A stretch of 64,000 bases of DNA. Origin: Peptoniphilus genitalis. Lineage in GTDB: Bacteria; Bacillota; Clostridia; Tissierellales; Peptoniphilaceae. The position numbers and the translations under genes are program-made. Under the pieces are notes generated by a model. The model made no database searches and was not told where the DNA came from. It saw only the letters and a program-made list of their open reading frames with translations. This document shows positions 49,201-57,844 of the stretch, in pieces (the stretch's first letter is position 1; each line of letters begins with the position of its first letter). The DNA lies in contig NZ_CP097885.1 in the NCBI RefSeq assembly GCF_023614525.1, positions 680,501 through 744,500 on the forward strand, read 5' to 3'.

Positions 49201-51947
49201 TTTTTAAGCTTTGGATCTTTTTCTACTATTGTTTCAAAAGGAATCTCTTCAGTTTTTTCAACTTTTCCGTTAGTACCATAAGCCACGAATTGGACTTCTG
49301 TCTTCTTTGTACCTACTTCAAATTTTTCACCCTTGTCATCTTCTTCATAATAATGAGCTGTAACTGGTACGTTTAATAAGGCTCCGTCAATCTTCTTGCC
49401 TTCTTCTGCATTTGGCACTGTAGCTGTAACTTTACCTGTATCTTCATCTATAGAGACATTCCAAGTATTGCCCTTATCATCTGTGTATGTTGGAGAATCT
49501 AGGGTGTACTTGCCTGGTCTTCTGTTGTATTTATCTTCTGTATTTAGGATTACATCTGAAGAAAGCTTATCTCCTGACTTACCTGCCTGAGCATTATAAC
49601 GAGCAGTCATGTTGGCTTTTTCTTTTATAACGAAGTAGGCATTGGCTTCTTCGGTGATGTCTTCATTTGGTTTTTGTTCATCTTCATAGTGGGCTATTAC
49701 TGGTACAGTTAGCTTTTCTCCACCATCAAAGGCTAGTGGGTCTACTGGCTTAGCAGTAACTTGTCCTGATTCTTCATCAATTTTAACAGTCCACTTATTT
49801 CCATTATCATCTTTAGCGATTTTATTACCTGCTTGGTCAGTTTCTAGAGTATCTGGAAGAGAATATCTCTTTGGAGTTAGTCTCTTGCCATCTTCTGTTA
49901 CCTTTGCAGGAGATGTTTGTTCTCTGGATGGAAAGTTAACTTGGGCATCGTATTCTGGCTTGATGTGTTCTGATTCTTGGACAACAAAGTGGAACCAGTG
50001 TACATCTTTTGAGCCGTTTGTGTAGGTGTACTCAACAGGAATTGCTACAAAGTCACCGGCCTTGGCTGATTTTGGTGGAGTGATAGTGAAATTTGCAATA
50101 TCTCCATCCTTTAGTTCTACCTTCCATTGGTCTTCTTTTGCCTTGCCTTTATTCTCTTTTTCGATAAAGTCCATGATAAGCTTACCAGAAGCTTCTCCCC
50201 TGTCTTCAGCAGCATTCATTTCATCAGCTGACTTACCAGTACCACCTGGTTTTTCCGGATCTACAATTCCCACCTTAAATGGCTCGCCTGGTTTTACTGC
50301 TGATGATGTTACCTTAGATGTATCATCACCATTGCCATCTTCAAATTTTTGATCGTAGTATCTTGTATCGTCTAGGTTTAGCTTAAATCCACCTACAAGA
50401 TTGTAGTGGTCATAGCGGTCTATGCCTTGCTTGTCGATTGTGACATTAGTTCCCTTATGGTTGATGTCGGCAGTACCAGCTCCTGAGCCTGTGTATGTTC
50501 CTGTTTCGCCAAATTCGTCTGGTGTTTCTGCTATTTTTTTAAATTCTTCTGCTGTTCTTGGACGGGCGAAGAATTTAACGTCTAGGTTTTGAAGAGCCTT
50601 GTAGTCAGGTGTGTTGAAGATTGACTTTTCATTAATGATAGTCTTACCATTTTTTTCTTTTTTAAGGGCGCCTTCCGGCATCTTAATGTGGATATTTCCA
50701 TTATCTCCAATATAGGCACTTGCCCCCGGAACAATATCCCCTGTAATAGGGTTATAAACTTGGCCTACCAATCTTTTTTTGGCGTTGTCATCGATATTAT
50801 CCACCTTAATGCCTGTATCGATATCTTGGCCTTGCACAAAGACTTTTTTATCATATTGGCCGTTTAATTTCATTAGCTCAACCTTGTCATTTTCATTTGG
50901 CCATGGGTTGACTTTGTAACCTAAGAGGAAGCTATCACCAAAAAACTTAACTCCTGGATTTTCTTTTGTGTAATTATCCTTCATACCAAAGGAAGTAGAG
51001 TCGTTGTCCTTGTTGTTGATATGCTCAAGGGTTTCTTTGCTAGCTCCATAGTTCAAGTTCCTTTGTGTTCTAGCAGCATCTATTATAGTGTTTTCATCTG
51101 GTTTGTAGGTTACATCAGGAGATCCAGGTGTTAACTTTTCACCCTTACCCATCATAGATTTTTCGCCTGGATCAACCGGTATATTACCTGAATCCGTAAC
51201 ATAAATCTTAGTATAGGTTCTTTGACCGGTCTTCTTGTCTATGGTGATTTGGTAACCATATTCAGTCTTGCTTGGTGATGTGTTTGATGGGTTTTTGAGT
51301 TCAAATTTAAAACCGTCTTTTTCTACCTTTTCATCAGTTTTACCGAGCGCCTGATTTGTATCTCCCGGTTGGAGGTCGGTTTCCTTATAACGGTTGCTTC
51401 CATCATAGTCTTTGATTTTCTTTTCATCTTCGCCATAATTCGGGTCATCTGCTTTTTGGATATGTTTATCTTCTTCTTTAGCAGCTTCACGTTCCCCAGC
51501 TTGTTGAGCTTGTGGTGTTTTTTCTTCACTCACTTCTAATTTGTCAGTTTCAGCTTGAGTAGCTTGTTCTTCTGCTGATCTCACAGCTCCAGCTTCATTA
51601 GCTTTTGAAACTTCAAGTGCAGTGGCATCTGTCTTTGCTGCAGAATTATCTCCTACTTCAGGGCTTCCTGGGTCTGTAGCTTTGTTGTCTTCTAAAAGAT
51701 CTTCTTTTTTAGTATCTTCAAGGCTTGCTCTATCTTCCTTAGCTGCAATAGTTTCTTCAACCTTATTTGCACTAGGTGCATTATCCACGTTTTCTACTAC
51801 AGCATGTGCAGCACTTGCTGCAGCTGTATCTATTTTAGATTCAGCCCCTGATGCTGCATCTACTTTTACAGACATGGATATTGACATTACTGTCGCCATA
51901 GAAAGTACGGCAAAGACCTCTTTACCATTCTTTATTGGGTTCTTCAT
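46272..51947 (-). CDS. Giant wall-anchored adhesin with Rib-like and G5 domains
   Basis: The 1891-residue exported protein starts with a signal peptide (hydrophobic 13-28) and an Ala/Glu/Lys-rich linker. A non-repetitive head (about 190-690) is followed by two Rib/alpha-like repeats (about 690-890; NKWTVKIDEESGQVTAKPVD and NTWNVSIDEDTGKVTATVPN). Ten G5-type units (about 895-1632) each close with a V-G pair such as RLIHVG or RVVKIG. A 15-copy octapeptide stalk (about 1639-1758) leads to a charged stretch, the sorting signal APKTG near 1853, a hydrophobic helix and RFKRKKEDEE. G5 domains bind sugars or zinc in biofilm proteins. The first sorting residue is Ala, not Leu. AAGGAG lies 11 nt before the ATG. 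Confidence 0.9.
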   Translation of the reverse strand: MKNPIKNGKEVFAVLSMATVMSISMSVKVDAASGAESKIDTAAASAAHAVVENVDNAPSANKVEETIAAKEDRASLEDTKKEDLLEDNKATDPGSPEVGDNSAAKTDATALEVSKANEAGAVRSAEEQATQAETDKLEVSEEKTPQAQQAGEREAAKEEDKHIQKADDPNYGEDEKKIKDYDGSNRYKETDLQPGDTNQALGKTDEKVEKDGFKFELKNPSNTSPSKTEYGYQITIDKKTGQRTYTKIYVTDSGNIPVDPGEKSMMGKGEKLTPGSPDVTYKPDENTIIDAARTQRNLNYGASKETLEHINNKDNDSTSFGMKDNYTKENPGVKFFGDSFLLGYKVNPWPNENDKVELMKLNGQYDKKVFVQGQDIDTGIKVDNIDDNAKKRLVGQVYNPITGDIVPGASAYIGDNGNIHIKMPEGALKKEKNGKTIINEKSIFNTPDYKALQNLDVKFFARPRTAEEFKKIAETPDEFGETGTYTGSGAGTADINHKGTNVTIDKQGIDRYDHYNLVGGFKLNLDDTRYYDQKFEDGNGDDTSKVTSSAVKPGEPFKVGIVDPEKPGGTGKSADEMNAAEDRGEASGKLIMDFIEKENKGKAKEDQWKVELKDGDIANFTITPPKSAKAGDFVAIPVEYTYTNGSKDVHWFHFVVQESEHIKPEYDAQVNFPSREQTSPAKVTEDGKRLTPKRYSLPDTLETDQAGNKIAKDDNGNKWTVKIDEESGQVTAKPVDPLAFDGGEKLTVPVIAHYEDEQKPNEDITEEANAYFVIKEKANMTARYNAQAGKSGDKLSSDVILNTEDKYNRRPGKYTLDSPTYTDDKGNTWNVSIDEDTGKVTATVPNAEEGKKIDGALLNVPVTAHYYEEDDKGEKFEVGTKKTEVQFVAYGTNGKVEKTEEIPFETIVEKDPKLKKGEIKVITEGKKGSKKVTYTIEDSKITKEEEQEIEKPQERLIHVGEGVNDGTHKIEEKVEVGFETEIQFDDSLAPGETKEIQKGEAGEKKRDITLTIEDGNVTKTETGEFTETKAPKKRIIKVGRNTEGKVEHKEELPFKYKVEEVDTLKKGEYKIVKPGKVGTKTTTWTIKNSKVDGEPTVTEVAAEDALIQVGKGTVEGTHEVTEKKAVDYKTVIKYDENLDAGQQEVVKEGNPGEQERTNTLVIKDGQVTETKEGEFKTTKEATDRVVKIGTKPVTKVVEKPFNTEYQYDENLEAGKTEEVTPGKNGKVTITTSYDKDQKKVVTSETEEAGQNRVVKIGGKTNGTEKVKEEISFEVEVRKDPSLKKGEWKYAKDDEGNELKGEKGEQEKTLTIVNSKVTETSDPTVTKQPKKAVILVGEGTNDGNHEIKEKKELPFETRIEYDESIEAGKEVVTEGSPGEQERTNTLVIKDGKVTETKEGEFKTTKDPVDKVIKIGVKPIVTEVENGYDTEYEYDDTLEAGKMEEKTPGKNGKTTITTSYDKDQKKLVTKEEKTDSTNRVIRVGIKPIVEKESIPHNTEFNHNPELEAGTKKKIKDGTPGEYTITTTFNKETKMLETKVVKTKEPTNEVWEYGTKTEKEVTNGSIKVKSDLPYKVIIKEDKTMDAGTYKVEQEGEVGEKITTIKIKNSEEESRSEEITKEAKDKIIVVGTKPATCPIPEDPNKPGKEDPQKPGKEDPQKPGKEDPQKPGKEDPQKPGKEDPQKPGKEDPQKPGKEDPQKPGKEDPQKPGKEDPQKPGKEDPQKPGKEDPQKPGKEDPQKPGKEDPQKPGKEDPQKPGKEDPEKPSKNTPNKPGENPSDDSKNPPQESPEKPKLEKENEPKLSETEKVKEAENVKEADEEIETEEAKVLNQVKKEEDEEASRVGNEVGKANLAGDDKAPKTGDAGLALETASAGLASGLLLLLGRFKRKKEDEE
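46672..47031 (-). repeat. 15 tandem 24-bp units encoding the PQKPGKED stalk
   Basis: Fifteen exact-length units of 24 bp. The units differ mainly at one silent position (GGC or GGT on the plus strand), and the first unit of the protein reads NKPGKED. Near-identity makes slipped-strand length change likely. Confidence 0.95.
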
Positions 51948-52012
51948 TCTAATAAAATCTCCTTTTTAAAATATCTTTATAAAACTTATAAATAATAAGT
52001 AATTCAAACAAT

Positions 52013-52049
52013 AAAAAAATCCGTATAATTTAAGACTTCAAATTTACGG
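52013..52049 (-). terminator. Intrinsic terminator within the adhesin leader
   Basis: CCGTA/TACGG plus AATTT/AAATT form a bulged stem followed by seven T on the minus strand. It lies between the candidate promoter (52082-52090) and the adhesin ATG (51947), so it may act as an attenuator. Confidence 0.6.
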
Positions 52050-52081
52050 TTATAGTTTACCTCTATTGTCTCGTATTTTAT

Positions 52082-52090
52082 ATTATACCA
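52082..52090 (-). promoter_or_regulatory. Extended -10 promoter candidate for the adhesin
   Basis: TGGTATAAT on the minus strand; predicted start near 52075 gives a leader of about 128 nt. The rest of the gap, 52091-52530, is AT-rich with no gene or motif I can support. Confidence 0.45.
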
Positions 52091-52532
52091 ATTGAATCCC
52101 TAATCTAAGCATTTTTACGAAAATTTAATATGATTTCTTTAATTAATTCTGGTTTTTTATAAGTTTATTGTATCTTCTTCTTTTATAAGCCCCGTTATAT
52201 TAATAAATAATTGTTTTTATTTCTTCTTTTTTGAACTTTTATTTTTTCTTCTTTCCCTATTTTATCGGATTTTATTTTCTCTGTTAACTTTATTATATCC
52301 TATTAAACTATACTTTATTAAACCTAAGATTGTATTTTTATTTTTTATTTACTTTTCGAAAATCTTTTTAATTTTGTCTCTAGACTGCTTGAATTAATAA
52401 TTTTTTGTAATACTATTTTAATTTTGTAGATAAAAGTCAGTGTAAAATTGTTCAAGCTAATTCCACATCAAATATTTATTTTTATTTTGTATTGTCATAT
52501 TACAAGATTTTTTCTTACAAATTTTAAGCAAT

Positions 52533-52561
52533 AAAAAAAGTCAGTGGACTGATCCACTGAC
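52533..52561 (-). terminator. Terminator of ilvE
   Basis: GTCAGTGGA and TCCACTGAC form a perfect 9-bp stem around TCAG, followed by seven T on the minus strand. Confidence 0.93.
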
Positions 52562-52584
52562 TCATATCTTATAAGATTTAAAAT

Positions 52585-53508
52585 CTATTTTTCGTAAACT
52601 GGTCTCAAGGAATCCATGTATTTTGGATTTCTACCATGTGTTAGGTCTGCGAAAAGTTTTTTAAGTTCTAGACATACCTTGCCTGGCTTGCCATCAGAAA
52701 CTTTGATGTCGTCAACTTCAACTACTGGGGCAACTTCCATAGCTGTTCCTGAGAAGAATACTTCATCTGCGTTGTAAAGTTCTGTTCTTGCAACAGATTT
52801 TTCCACACATTCGATTCCAAGTTCTTCTTTTGCAAGTTTCATTACAAGATCTCTTGTGATTCCTTCTAGGATGTCATCTGATGCTGGAGGAGTCATTAAT
52901 TTTCCTTTCTTGTATAGGAAGATATTTTCTCCAGGTCCTTCACATACAAAGCCATTTCTGTTTAGTAGGACTGCTTCGTCGTAACCATTTTTTGTTGCTT
53001 CAAAGGATGCTAGGGCTGAGTTTAGGTAGCCTGCTGTAGCCTTTGTTCTAGGTGGCAACATGTTATCTGCTATTCTAACCCAAGATGATACCTTTACTTT
53101 GAAGGCTTCTTTGTCTATATATTTTCCCATAGGTTGTAAGTAAATAACTACGCAGTCATCTTCGTGTCCGTGTAGACTAATTCCAACTGTTTTTCCGTCT
53201 TTGTAGGCAATTGGTCTGATGTAAGTTGTTTCTCTAAATCCATTTTTTCTTAGAAGTTCGATTGTGTAGTCTGCTAGTTCTTCTGCTGTGTAGCCCACTT
53301 CTAGGTTGGCAACCTTAGCTGATTGTAAAAATCTTTCATAGTGTTCTACAAGTTTAAAGGCGTAAAGTTGTTCTTCTTCTTCGTTCCAGTAGGCACGAAT
53401 TCCTTCGAAGACTCCTAGTCCGTAGTTAACAACCTTGGATCTAATGCTTATAGACACCTTTTCTTCTTCTACTATTTCCCCATTATAAAATACATATGAT
53501 TGGTTCAT
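52585..53508 (-). CDS. ilvE: Branched-chain amino acid aminotransferase IlvE
   Basis: The 307-residue PLP enzyme interconverts branched-chain amino acids and keto acids. Fold-type IV markers are VFEGIRAYW near 33, the PLP-lysine segment PPRTKATAGYLNSALAS near 152-168, GPGENIFLYKKGKLMTPP near 195 and FFSGTAMEVAPV near 255. GGGAAGAAAG precedes the ATG. No ilv genes are adjacent, so it may serve amino-acid fermentation as much as synthesis. No T-box leader was found. Confidence 0.94.
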   Translation of the reverse strand: MNQSYVFYNGEIVEEEKVSISIRSKVVNYGLGVFEGIRAYWNEEEEQLYAFKLVEHYERFLQSAKVANLEVGYTAEELADYTIELLRKNGFRETTYIRPIAYKDGKTVGISLHGHEDDCVVIYLQPMGKYIDKEAFKVKVSSWVRIADNMLPPRTKATAGYLNSALASFEATKNGYDEAVLLNRNGFVCEGPGENIFLYKKGKLMTPPASDDILEGITRDLVMKLAKEELGIECVEKSVARTELYNADEVFFSGTAMEVAPVVEVDDIKVSDGKPGKVCLELKKLFADLTHGRNPKYMDSLRPVYEK

Positions 53509-53770
53509 CTTTCTTCCCTCTCTTTAATTTTTATTTATTTTTAAGTTGATTTTCTTTATCACGCTACTTAAAAATATTAAAATGTATTTTACCACTTTTA
53601 AGTGCAAAATTCTAGTATTATAAAAAAACTTTATTTGTCTTTTTTCTTTTTTAAATTATTTCTTTGATACAAATTTTTTTGATACTATGGATGCATTTGG
53701 ACCCAGTAATTTTTTTTTTAATTTTTACTAAGTTCTATTAGCTTATGAGTCAAAATTTTTTTACTTCCCT

Positions 53771-53879
53771 ATAATTTTTTATAAAGTCATAAACTTTCAC
53801 TCCTTCATAGTTTTTTATAAAGTCATAATTTTTTTACTACTTAATAGTTTTTTATAACTTTATAGTCCCTTCCTACTTA
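53771..53879 (-). repeat. 18/36-bp periodic degenerate array B
   Basis: Six contiguous units of 18-19 bp lie in the gap of about 540 bp between etfA and ilvE. Units at 53771 and 53807 differ by one base, giving a 36-bp super-period. Read on the minus strand in the same phase as arrays A and C they encode D-F-I-K-N-Y-type hexads, but two stops interrupt the frame. Flanking 53509-53770 and 53880-53999 are AT-rich with no gene I can support. Confidence 0.6.
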
Positions 53880-53999
53880 ATAAATTTACATAGCTTCCTC
53901 ATTTTTAAATTTTCACATCTTATAACTATGTATTTATTAATAAGTTATTAAAGACCTCTTATCTCTTAAGTTCTACAAAAGCCATAATTCTTTGCAGCA

Positions 54000-54028
54000 A
54001 AAAAGAGACTACAAGTTTGTAGTCTCTT
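54000..54028 (-). terminator. Terminator of bcd-etfBA
   Basis: AGAGACTACAA and TTGTAGTCTCT pair, followed by five T on the minus strand. Confidence 0.93.
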
Positions 54029-54052
54029 CTTATAATTAAAATTTAATTTAGA

Positions 54053-55060
54053 TTAAATTTCTGCTTTAATTCTTTGTTCTCTTTCAATAGCTTCGATTAG
54101 TTTTGGAACAACTGCGTTGATGTCTCCAACTACTCCAAGGTCAGCAACTTCAAAGATTGCTGCTTCTGGGTCCTTGTTAACAGCTATGATAAGGTCTGAG
54201 TCTTCCATACCTGCAACGTGTTGGATTGCTCCAGAGATACCCATTGCGAAGTAAAGTTCTGGTCTAACTGTCTTACCAGTTTGTCCAACTTGGTGATCTT
54301 TTGTGATCCAACCAGAGTCTACTGATGCTCTTGATGCAGAGATTTCTGCTTCTAGCTTGTCAGCAAGTTCTTGAAGTGGTTTGAATCCTTCTGGTCCACC
54401 GATTCCACGTCCACCAGATACAAGGATCTTAGCTTCTGTGATATCTTTCTTGTGAGATTCTTCTTTTGCAATGTCAAGAATTTTAACATTCATGTCAGCA
54501 TCTGTGAAGTCAACTTTGAATTCTTCAACTTCGCCTTTTCTTGATGTGTCGTTATCAAGTGCTTGCATTACGCCTGGTCTTACTGTAGCCATTTGTGGTC
54601 TGAAGTTTTCACAAACGATAGTAGCCATTAGGTTACCACCAAAGGCAGGTCTTGTCATCATAAGGTTTTTAGAATCTGGATCTATTTCTAGTTTTGTACA
54701 GTCAGCTGTAAGTCCTGTGTGAATTCTTGCTGCTAGTCTTGGAGCAAGGTCACGGCCTATTGATGATGCACCGTAGATTACGATTTCTGGTTCTTTGTCC
54801 TTGATAATTTTTGTTATTGCCTTTGCGTAAGGTTCAGTAACATATTCTTTTAGCATAGGATCTTCTACTACGATAACCTTGTCTGCACCGTGTCTAATAA
54901 GAACGTCTGCGTGATCTTTTACTTTTTCGCCTAGTAAAACACCAACAACATCTTGTCCTAGGTCGTCAGCAAGTTCTCTTGCTTTTCCTAGAAGTTCTAT
55001 TCCAACTTTTTCAAGTTTATTGTCTCTTTGTTCTATAAATACAAATACATCTTTACTCAT
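54053..55060 (-). CDS. etfA: Electron transfer flavoprotein alpha subunit
   Basis: The 335-residue subunit has the C-terminal FAD domain (ILVSGGRGIGGPEGFKPL near 208, SGWITKDHQVGQTGKTV near 250, ISGAIQHVAGMEDSDLIIAV near 278). With EtfB and butyryl-CoA dehydrogenase it can bifurcate NADH electrons to crotonyl-CoA and ferredoxin. It follows etfB by 14 bp and ends the operon. Confidence 0.95.
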   Translation of the reverse strand: MSKDVFVFIEQRDNKLEKVGIELLGKARELADDLGQDVVGVLLGEKVKDHADVLIRHGADKVIVVEDPMLKEYVTEPYAKAITKIIKDKEPEIVIYGASSIGRDLAPRLAARIHTGLTADCTKLEIDPDSKNLMMTRPAFGGNLMATIVCENFRPQMATVRPGVMQALDNDTSRKGEVEEFKVDFTDADMNVKILDIAKEESHKKDITEAKILVSGGRGIGGPEGFKPLQELADKLEAEISASRASVDSGWITKDHQVGQTGKTVRPELYFAMGISGAIQHVAGMEDSDLIIAVNKDPEAAIFEVADLGVVGDINAVVPKLIEAIEREQRIKAEI

Positions 55061-55074
55061 TTTTAAACCCCCAA

Positions 55075-55872
55075 TTAGATAATATACTTTTCTTGAAGTT
55101 TAGCAACGATAGCTTGAGCTGCTTCGTCAGCAGTTAAGTCAGTTAAAAGTACGCCCTTACCTTTACCTTGTTTAGGGAAAGATTTTCTAACTTTTGTAGG
55201 TGAACCCTTAAGTCCTATGTTTGCCATGTCAAGTTTGTCTTTAATATCTTCTAGACCCCAAACTCTGATTTCTTTTTGGTAAGCTTCAAATACTTTACCA
55301 ATTGTCATATATCTAGGTTCTGCTAATTCTGCGATTGCAGTAATTAGGCATGGGAATTTAATATTAATTGTGTGGTATCTGTCTTCGAATTGTCTCTTAA
55401 CTGTGATACCTTTTTTGTCATCGTCAAGTTCAAGTTCTTCTACATAAGATACTTGTGGAACTCCAATGTGTTCTGCGATTTGTGGTCCAACTTGTGCTGT
55501 ATCACCGTCGATTGCTTGTCTACCACAAATGATTAGGTCAAAATCTAGGTGTTCAAGTGCTGCAGTGATTGTACAAGATGTTGCCCATGTATCAGCTCCA
55601 CCAAAAGCTCTATCAGATACTAAGATTCCATCGTCAGCGCCCATTGCAAGTGCTTCTCTTAGTGCTTCTTGAGCTTGTGGAGGTCCCATTGATAATACTG
55701 TTACGTGGATATCTGGATTTTCATCTTTAAGTCTAAGTGCAACTTCTAGACCTGATTTATCATCAGGGTTTATAATACTTGGCACACCGTCTCTAATAAG
55801 TGTATTAGTAACAGGGTCAAGTCTAACTTCATTAGTATCAGGTACTTGTTTAATACATACTACTATATTCAT
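55075..55872 (-). CDS. etfB: Electron transfer flavoprotein beta subunit
   Basis: The 265-residue subunit has the EtfB pattern IVVCIKQVPDTNEVRLDP at the start, LSMGPPQAQEALREALAMGAD near 61-81 and CGRQAIDGDTAQVGPQ near 118. In bifurcating ETFs this subunit holds the second FAD and the NADH site. It lies 18 bp after bcd. Confidence 0.95.
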   Translation of the reverse strand: MNIVVCIKQVPDTNEVRLDPVTNTLIRDGVPSIINPDDKSGLEVALRLKDENPDIHVTVLSMGPPQAQEALREALAMGADDGILVSDRAFGGADTWATSCTITAALEHLDFDLIICGRQAIDGDTAQVGPQIAEHIGVPQVSYVEELELDDDKKGITVKRQFEDRYHTINIKFPCLITAIAELAEPRYMTIGKVFEAYQKEIRVWGLEDIKDKLDMANIGLKGSPTKVRKSFPKQGKGKGVLLTDLTADEAAQAIVAKLQEKYII

Positions 55873-55890
55873 TTATATTACTCCTTCCGA

Positions 55891-57033
55891 TTATTTAACG
55901 CCCATCCAGCTAGATACAACCATCTTCATTACTTCAGATGTACCTTCGTAAATTTCTGTGATCTTAGCATCTCTCATCATTCTTTCTATTGGATAGTCAC
56001 GAGTGTATCCGTATCCACCGAATAATTGTAGACATCTTCTAGTAATATCACTAGCTGCATTAGCTGCAAATAATTTAGCCATTGCTGCAAAGTGTCCGTA
56101 AGGAAGGCCTGCTCCCTTAGCATCTGCTGCTCTATAAACTAATAGTTGAGCTGCTTCTGCAGTTGTCTTCATATCTGCAAGTTCAAATTGAGTGTTTTGG
56201 AATTGAGAAATTCTTCTGCCGAATTGTTTTCTTTCAGTAGTGTATTTTACAGTTTCATCAATTGCACCTTCAGCAATTCCTAGTGCTTGAGATGCGATTC
56301 CAATTCTACCACCATCAAGTGTCTTCATAGCGATAGCGAATCCCTTACCTTCTCTTCCAAGAAGATTTTCTTTTGGTATTCTACAGTCTTCAAAAATAAG
56401 TTCGCAAGTAGAAGATCCTCTGATACCCATCTTGTCTTCTGGTTCACCAACAGTGAATCCTGGAGTTCCTCTTTCAACTATGAAAGCTGAAATTCCGTGG
56501 TTACCCTTAGATCTGTCTGTCATTGCAATAACGATAAATACATCAGCAAATCCAGCGTTTGTTATAAATATTTTTGAACCGTTAAGTACATATTCGTCTC
56601 CATCAAGTACAGCAGTTGTTCTTTGACCACTTGCGTCAGTACCAGCACCTGGTTCAGTAAGTCCGAAAGCACCAAATTTTTTACCTGCTAGTAAGTCTGG
56701 TAAGTATTTTTTCTTTTGTTCTTCTGTTCCGTTTTCATAGATTGGAGCACAGCAAAGTGAAGTGTGAGCTGAAACAATTACACCAGTAGTAGCACATTTC
56801 TTAGAAAGTTCTTCTACTGCCATAGCGTAAGCTAGGTAGTCAGCACCTTGTCCACCGTATTCTTTAGGAAATGGTATTCCGAAGAAACCATATCTGGCCA
56901 TTTTTTTAACATTTTCCATAGGAACTTCTTCAGTTGCATCTACATCAGCAGCAACTGGTTCTACTTCATTTTCAGCAAAAGCGCGATACATTTGTTGTAA
57001 TAATAGATGTTCCTTATCCAATTTTAAATCCAT
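55891..57033 (-). CDS. bcd: Butyryl-CoA dehydrogenase-type acyl-CoA dehydrogenase
   Basis: The 380-residue flavoenzyme reduces crotonyl-CoA to butyryl-CoA in the butyrate pathway. Markers are AFGLTEPGAGTDASG near 126, KIFITNAGFADVF near 153, and a C-terminal ITEIYEGTSEVMK with the catalytic glutamate near 367. Placement ahead of etfBA is the clostridial Bcd/EtfAB layout; crotonase, hydroxybutyryl-CoA dehydrogenase and thiolase genes are absent from the window. It has a promoter and a Rex-like operator upstream. Confidence 0.93.
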   Translation of the reverse strand: MDLKLDKEHLLLQQMYRAFAENEVEPVAADVDATEEVPMENVKKMARYGFFGIPFPKEYGGQGADYLAYAMAVEELSKKCATTGVIVSAHTSLCCAPIYENGTEEQKKKYLPDLLAGKKFGAFGLTEPGAGTDASGQRTTAVLDGDEYVLNGSKIFITNAGFADVFIVIAMTDRSKGNHGISAFIVERGTPGFTVGEPEDKMGIRGSSTCELIFEDCRIPKENLLGREGKGFAIAMKTLDGGRIGIASQALGIAEGAIDETVKYTTERKQFGRRISQFQNTQFELADMKTTAEAAQLLVYRAADAKGAGLPYGHFAAMAKLFAANAASDITRRCLQLFGGYGYTRDYPIERMMRDAKITEIYEGTSEVMKMVVSSWMGVK

Positions 57034-57062
57034 TTAAAATCCCCCTAACAATAATTTAAAGA

Positions 57063-57080
57063 ATGTTATTTAATTAACAT
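57063..57080 (-). promoter_or_regulatory. Rex-like operator in front of bcd-etfBA
   Basis: ATGTTAATTAAATAACAT, with arms ATGTTA and TAACAT, matches 11 of 14 defined positions of the Rex consensus TTGTTAANNNNTTAACAA. It lies just after the predicted transcription start. Confidence 0.6.
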
Positions 57081-57091
57081 ACGTTATTTCT

Positions 57092-57119
57092 ATTATAACA
57101 TTCTGTCTTCGTTTTTCAA
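57092..57119 (-). promoter_or_regulatory. Promoter of bcd-etfBA
   Basis: TTGAAA, 16 bp, TATAAT; predicted start near 57085. The stretch 57120-57337 between it and the stress-protein terminators is AT-rich without a recognisable gene. Confidence 0.75.
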
Positions 57120-57337
57120 GACTTTCTTTATTTAAAAACTTTTATTTAAAAACAATTTCCTATTTGATAAAAAATAAACTATTAGTAAATAATTTATGGT
57201 TTTTTTGTAATTTTTAATAAATTTTGAAATCTTTTTTACCTTGTCTTATCTTCTAACTTCACTTCTTTAAAAATTTTTAAGTCCTTGTGACAAGGTTTCT
57301 ATAAAACTTAGTCTAAGCCACTCAAAAATTTTACAAA

Positions 57338-57405
57338 TAAAAATCAGGGACAAGCCCTGACTCTATTTATTTGCCCAAAAATAAAAGGACGGAAAACCCG
57401 TCCTT
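57338..57405 (-). terminator. Two tandem terminators after the universal stress protein gene
   Basis: AAGGACGG/CCGTCCTT at 57385-57405 and TCAGGG/CCCTGA at 57344-57360, each followed by a T-run on the minus strand. Doubling may insulate the bcd promoter. Confidence 0.82.
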
Positions 57406-57409
57406 AATT

Positions 57410-57844
57410 TTAAATATCTGCCTTAACAACAAGAACAGATTTCTTTGAATGGTTAATTACCTTATTTGAAACTGAGCCAAGGAGTGTTCTTGAGAAAGCA
57501 CCAAGTCCCCTGTTGCCCATGATAATAAAGTCTACATCTTTTTCTTCGGCAAACTTACAAATTTGTTCACCAGGATTGCCTGAAGTGTAAAAAGTTTCTA
57601 CTCCGTGTGGATAACCATTTAAATCACTTTCAGCATCCTTAAGTATCATTTCAGCTCTTTCAACATTTGCCTTATCAATTTCAAGTGTGAAGTTGAAGTT
57701 AGCTGGGTATTGCTCAAAAATAGAAGTTTCTGGTGTCACTGTGAGGATAAGTAGTTCAGCGCCTAGCTTTTCTCCCATGTCTCTTGCAACGTCAACTGAT
57801 TTTTTTGAACTCTTTGATCCATCAATAGGTACTAATATTTTCAT
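57410..57844 (-). CDS. Universal stress protein (UspA family)
   Basis: The 144-residue protein has the ATP-binding UspA pattern: ILVPIDGSKSSKKSVDVA at the start and the C-terminal loop IIMGNRGLGAFSRTLLGSVS with G-2x-G-9x-G-S spacing. Members with this loop bind ATP and help in starvation and redox stress. It is monocistronic. Confidence 0.93.
   Translation of the reverse strand: MKILVPIDGSKSSKKSVDVARDMGEKLGAELLILTVTPETSIFEQYPANFNFTLEIDKANVERAEMILKDAESDLNGYPHGVETFYTSGNPGEQICKFAEEKDVDFIIMGNRGLGAFSRTLLGSVSNKVINHSKKSVLVVKADI

Noticed and set aside
53771-53879. 36-bp repeat resembling a CRISPR repeat length
   Set aside because: Units abut directly, are degenerate and lack unique spacers; no cas genes are near.
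52585-54052. T-box or leucine-type leader upstream of ilvE
   Set aside because: No T-box sequence, specifier loop or antiterminator was found upstream of the ilvE start; only repeats and AT spacer.
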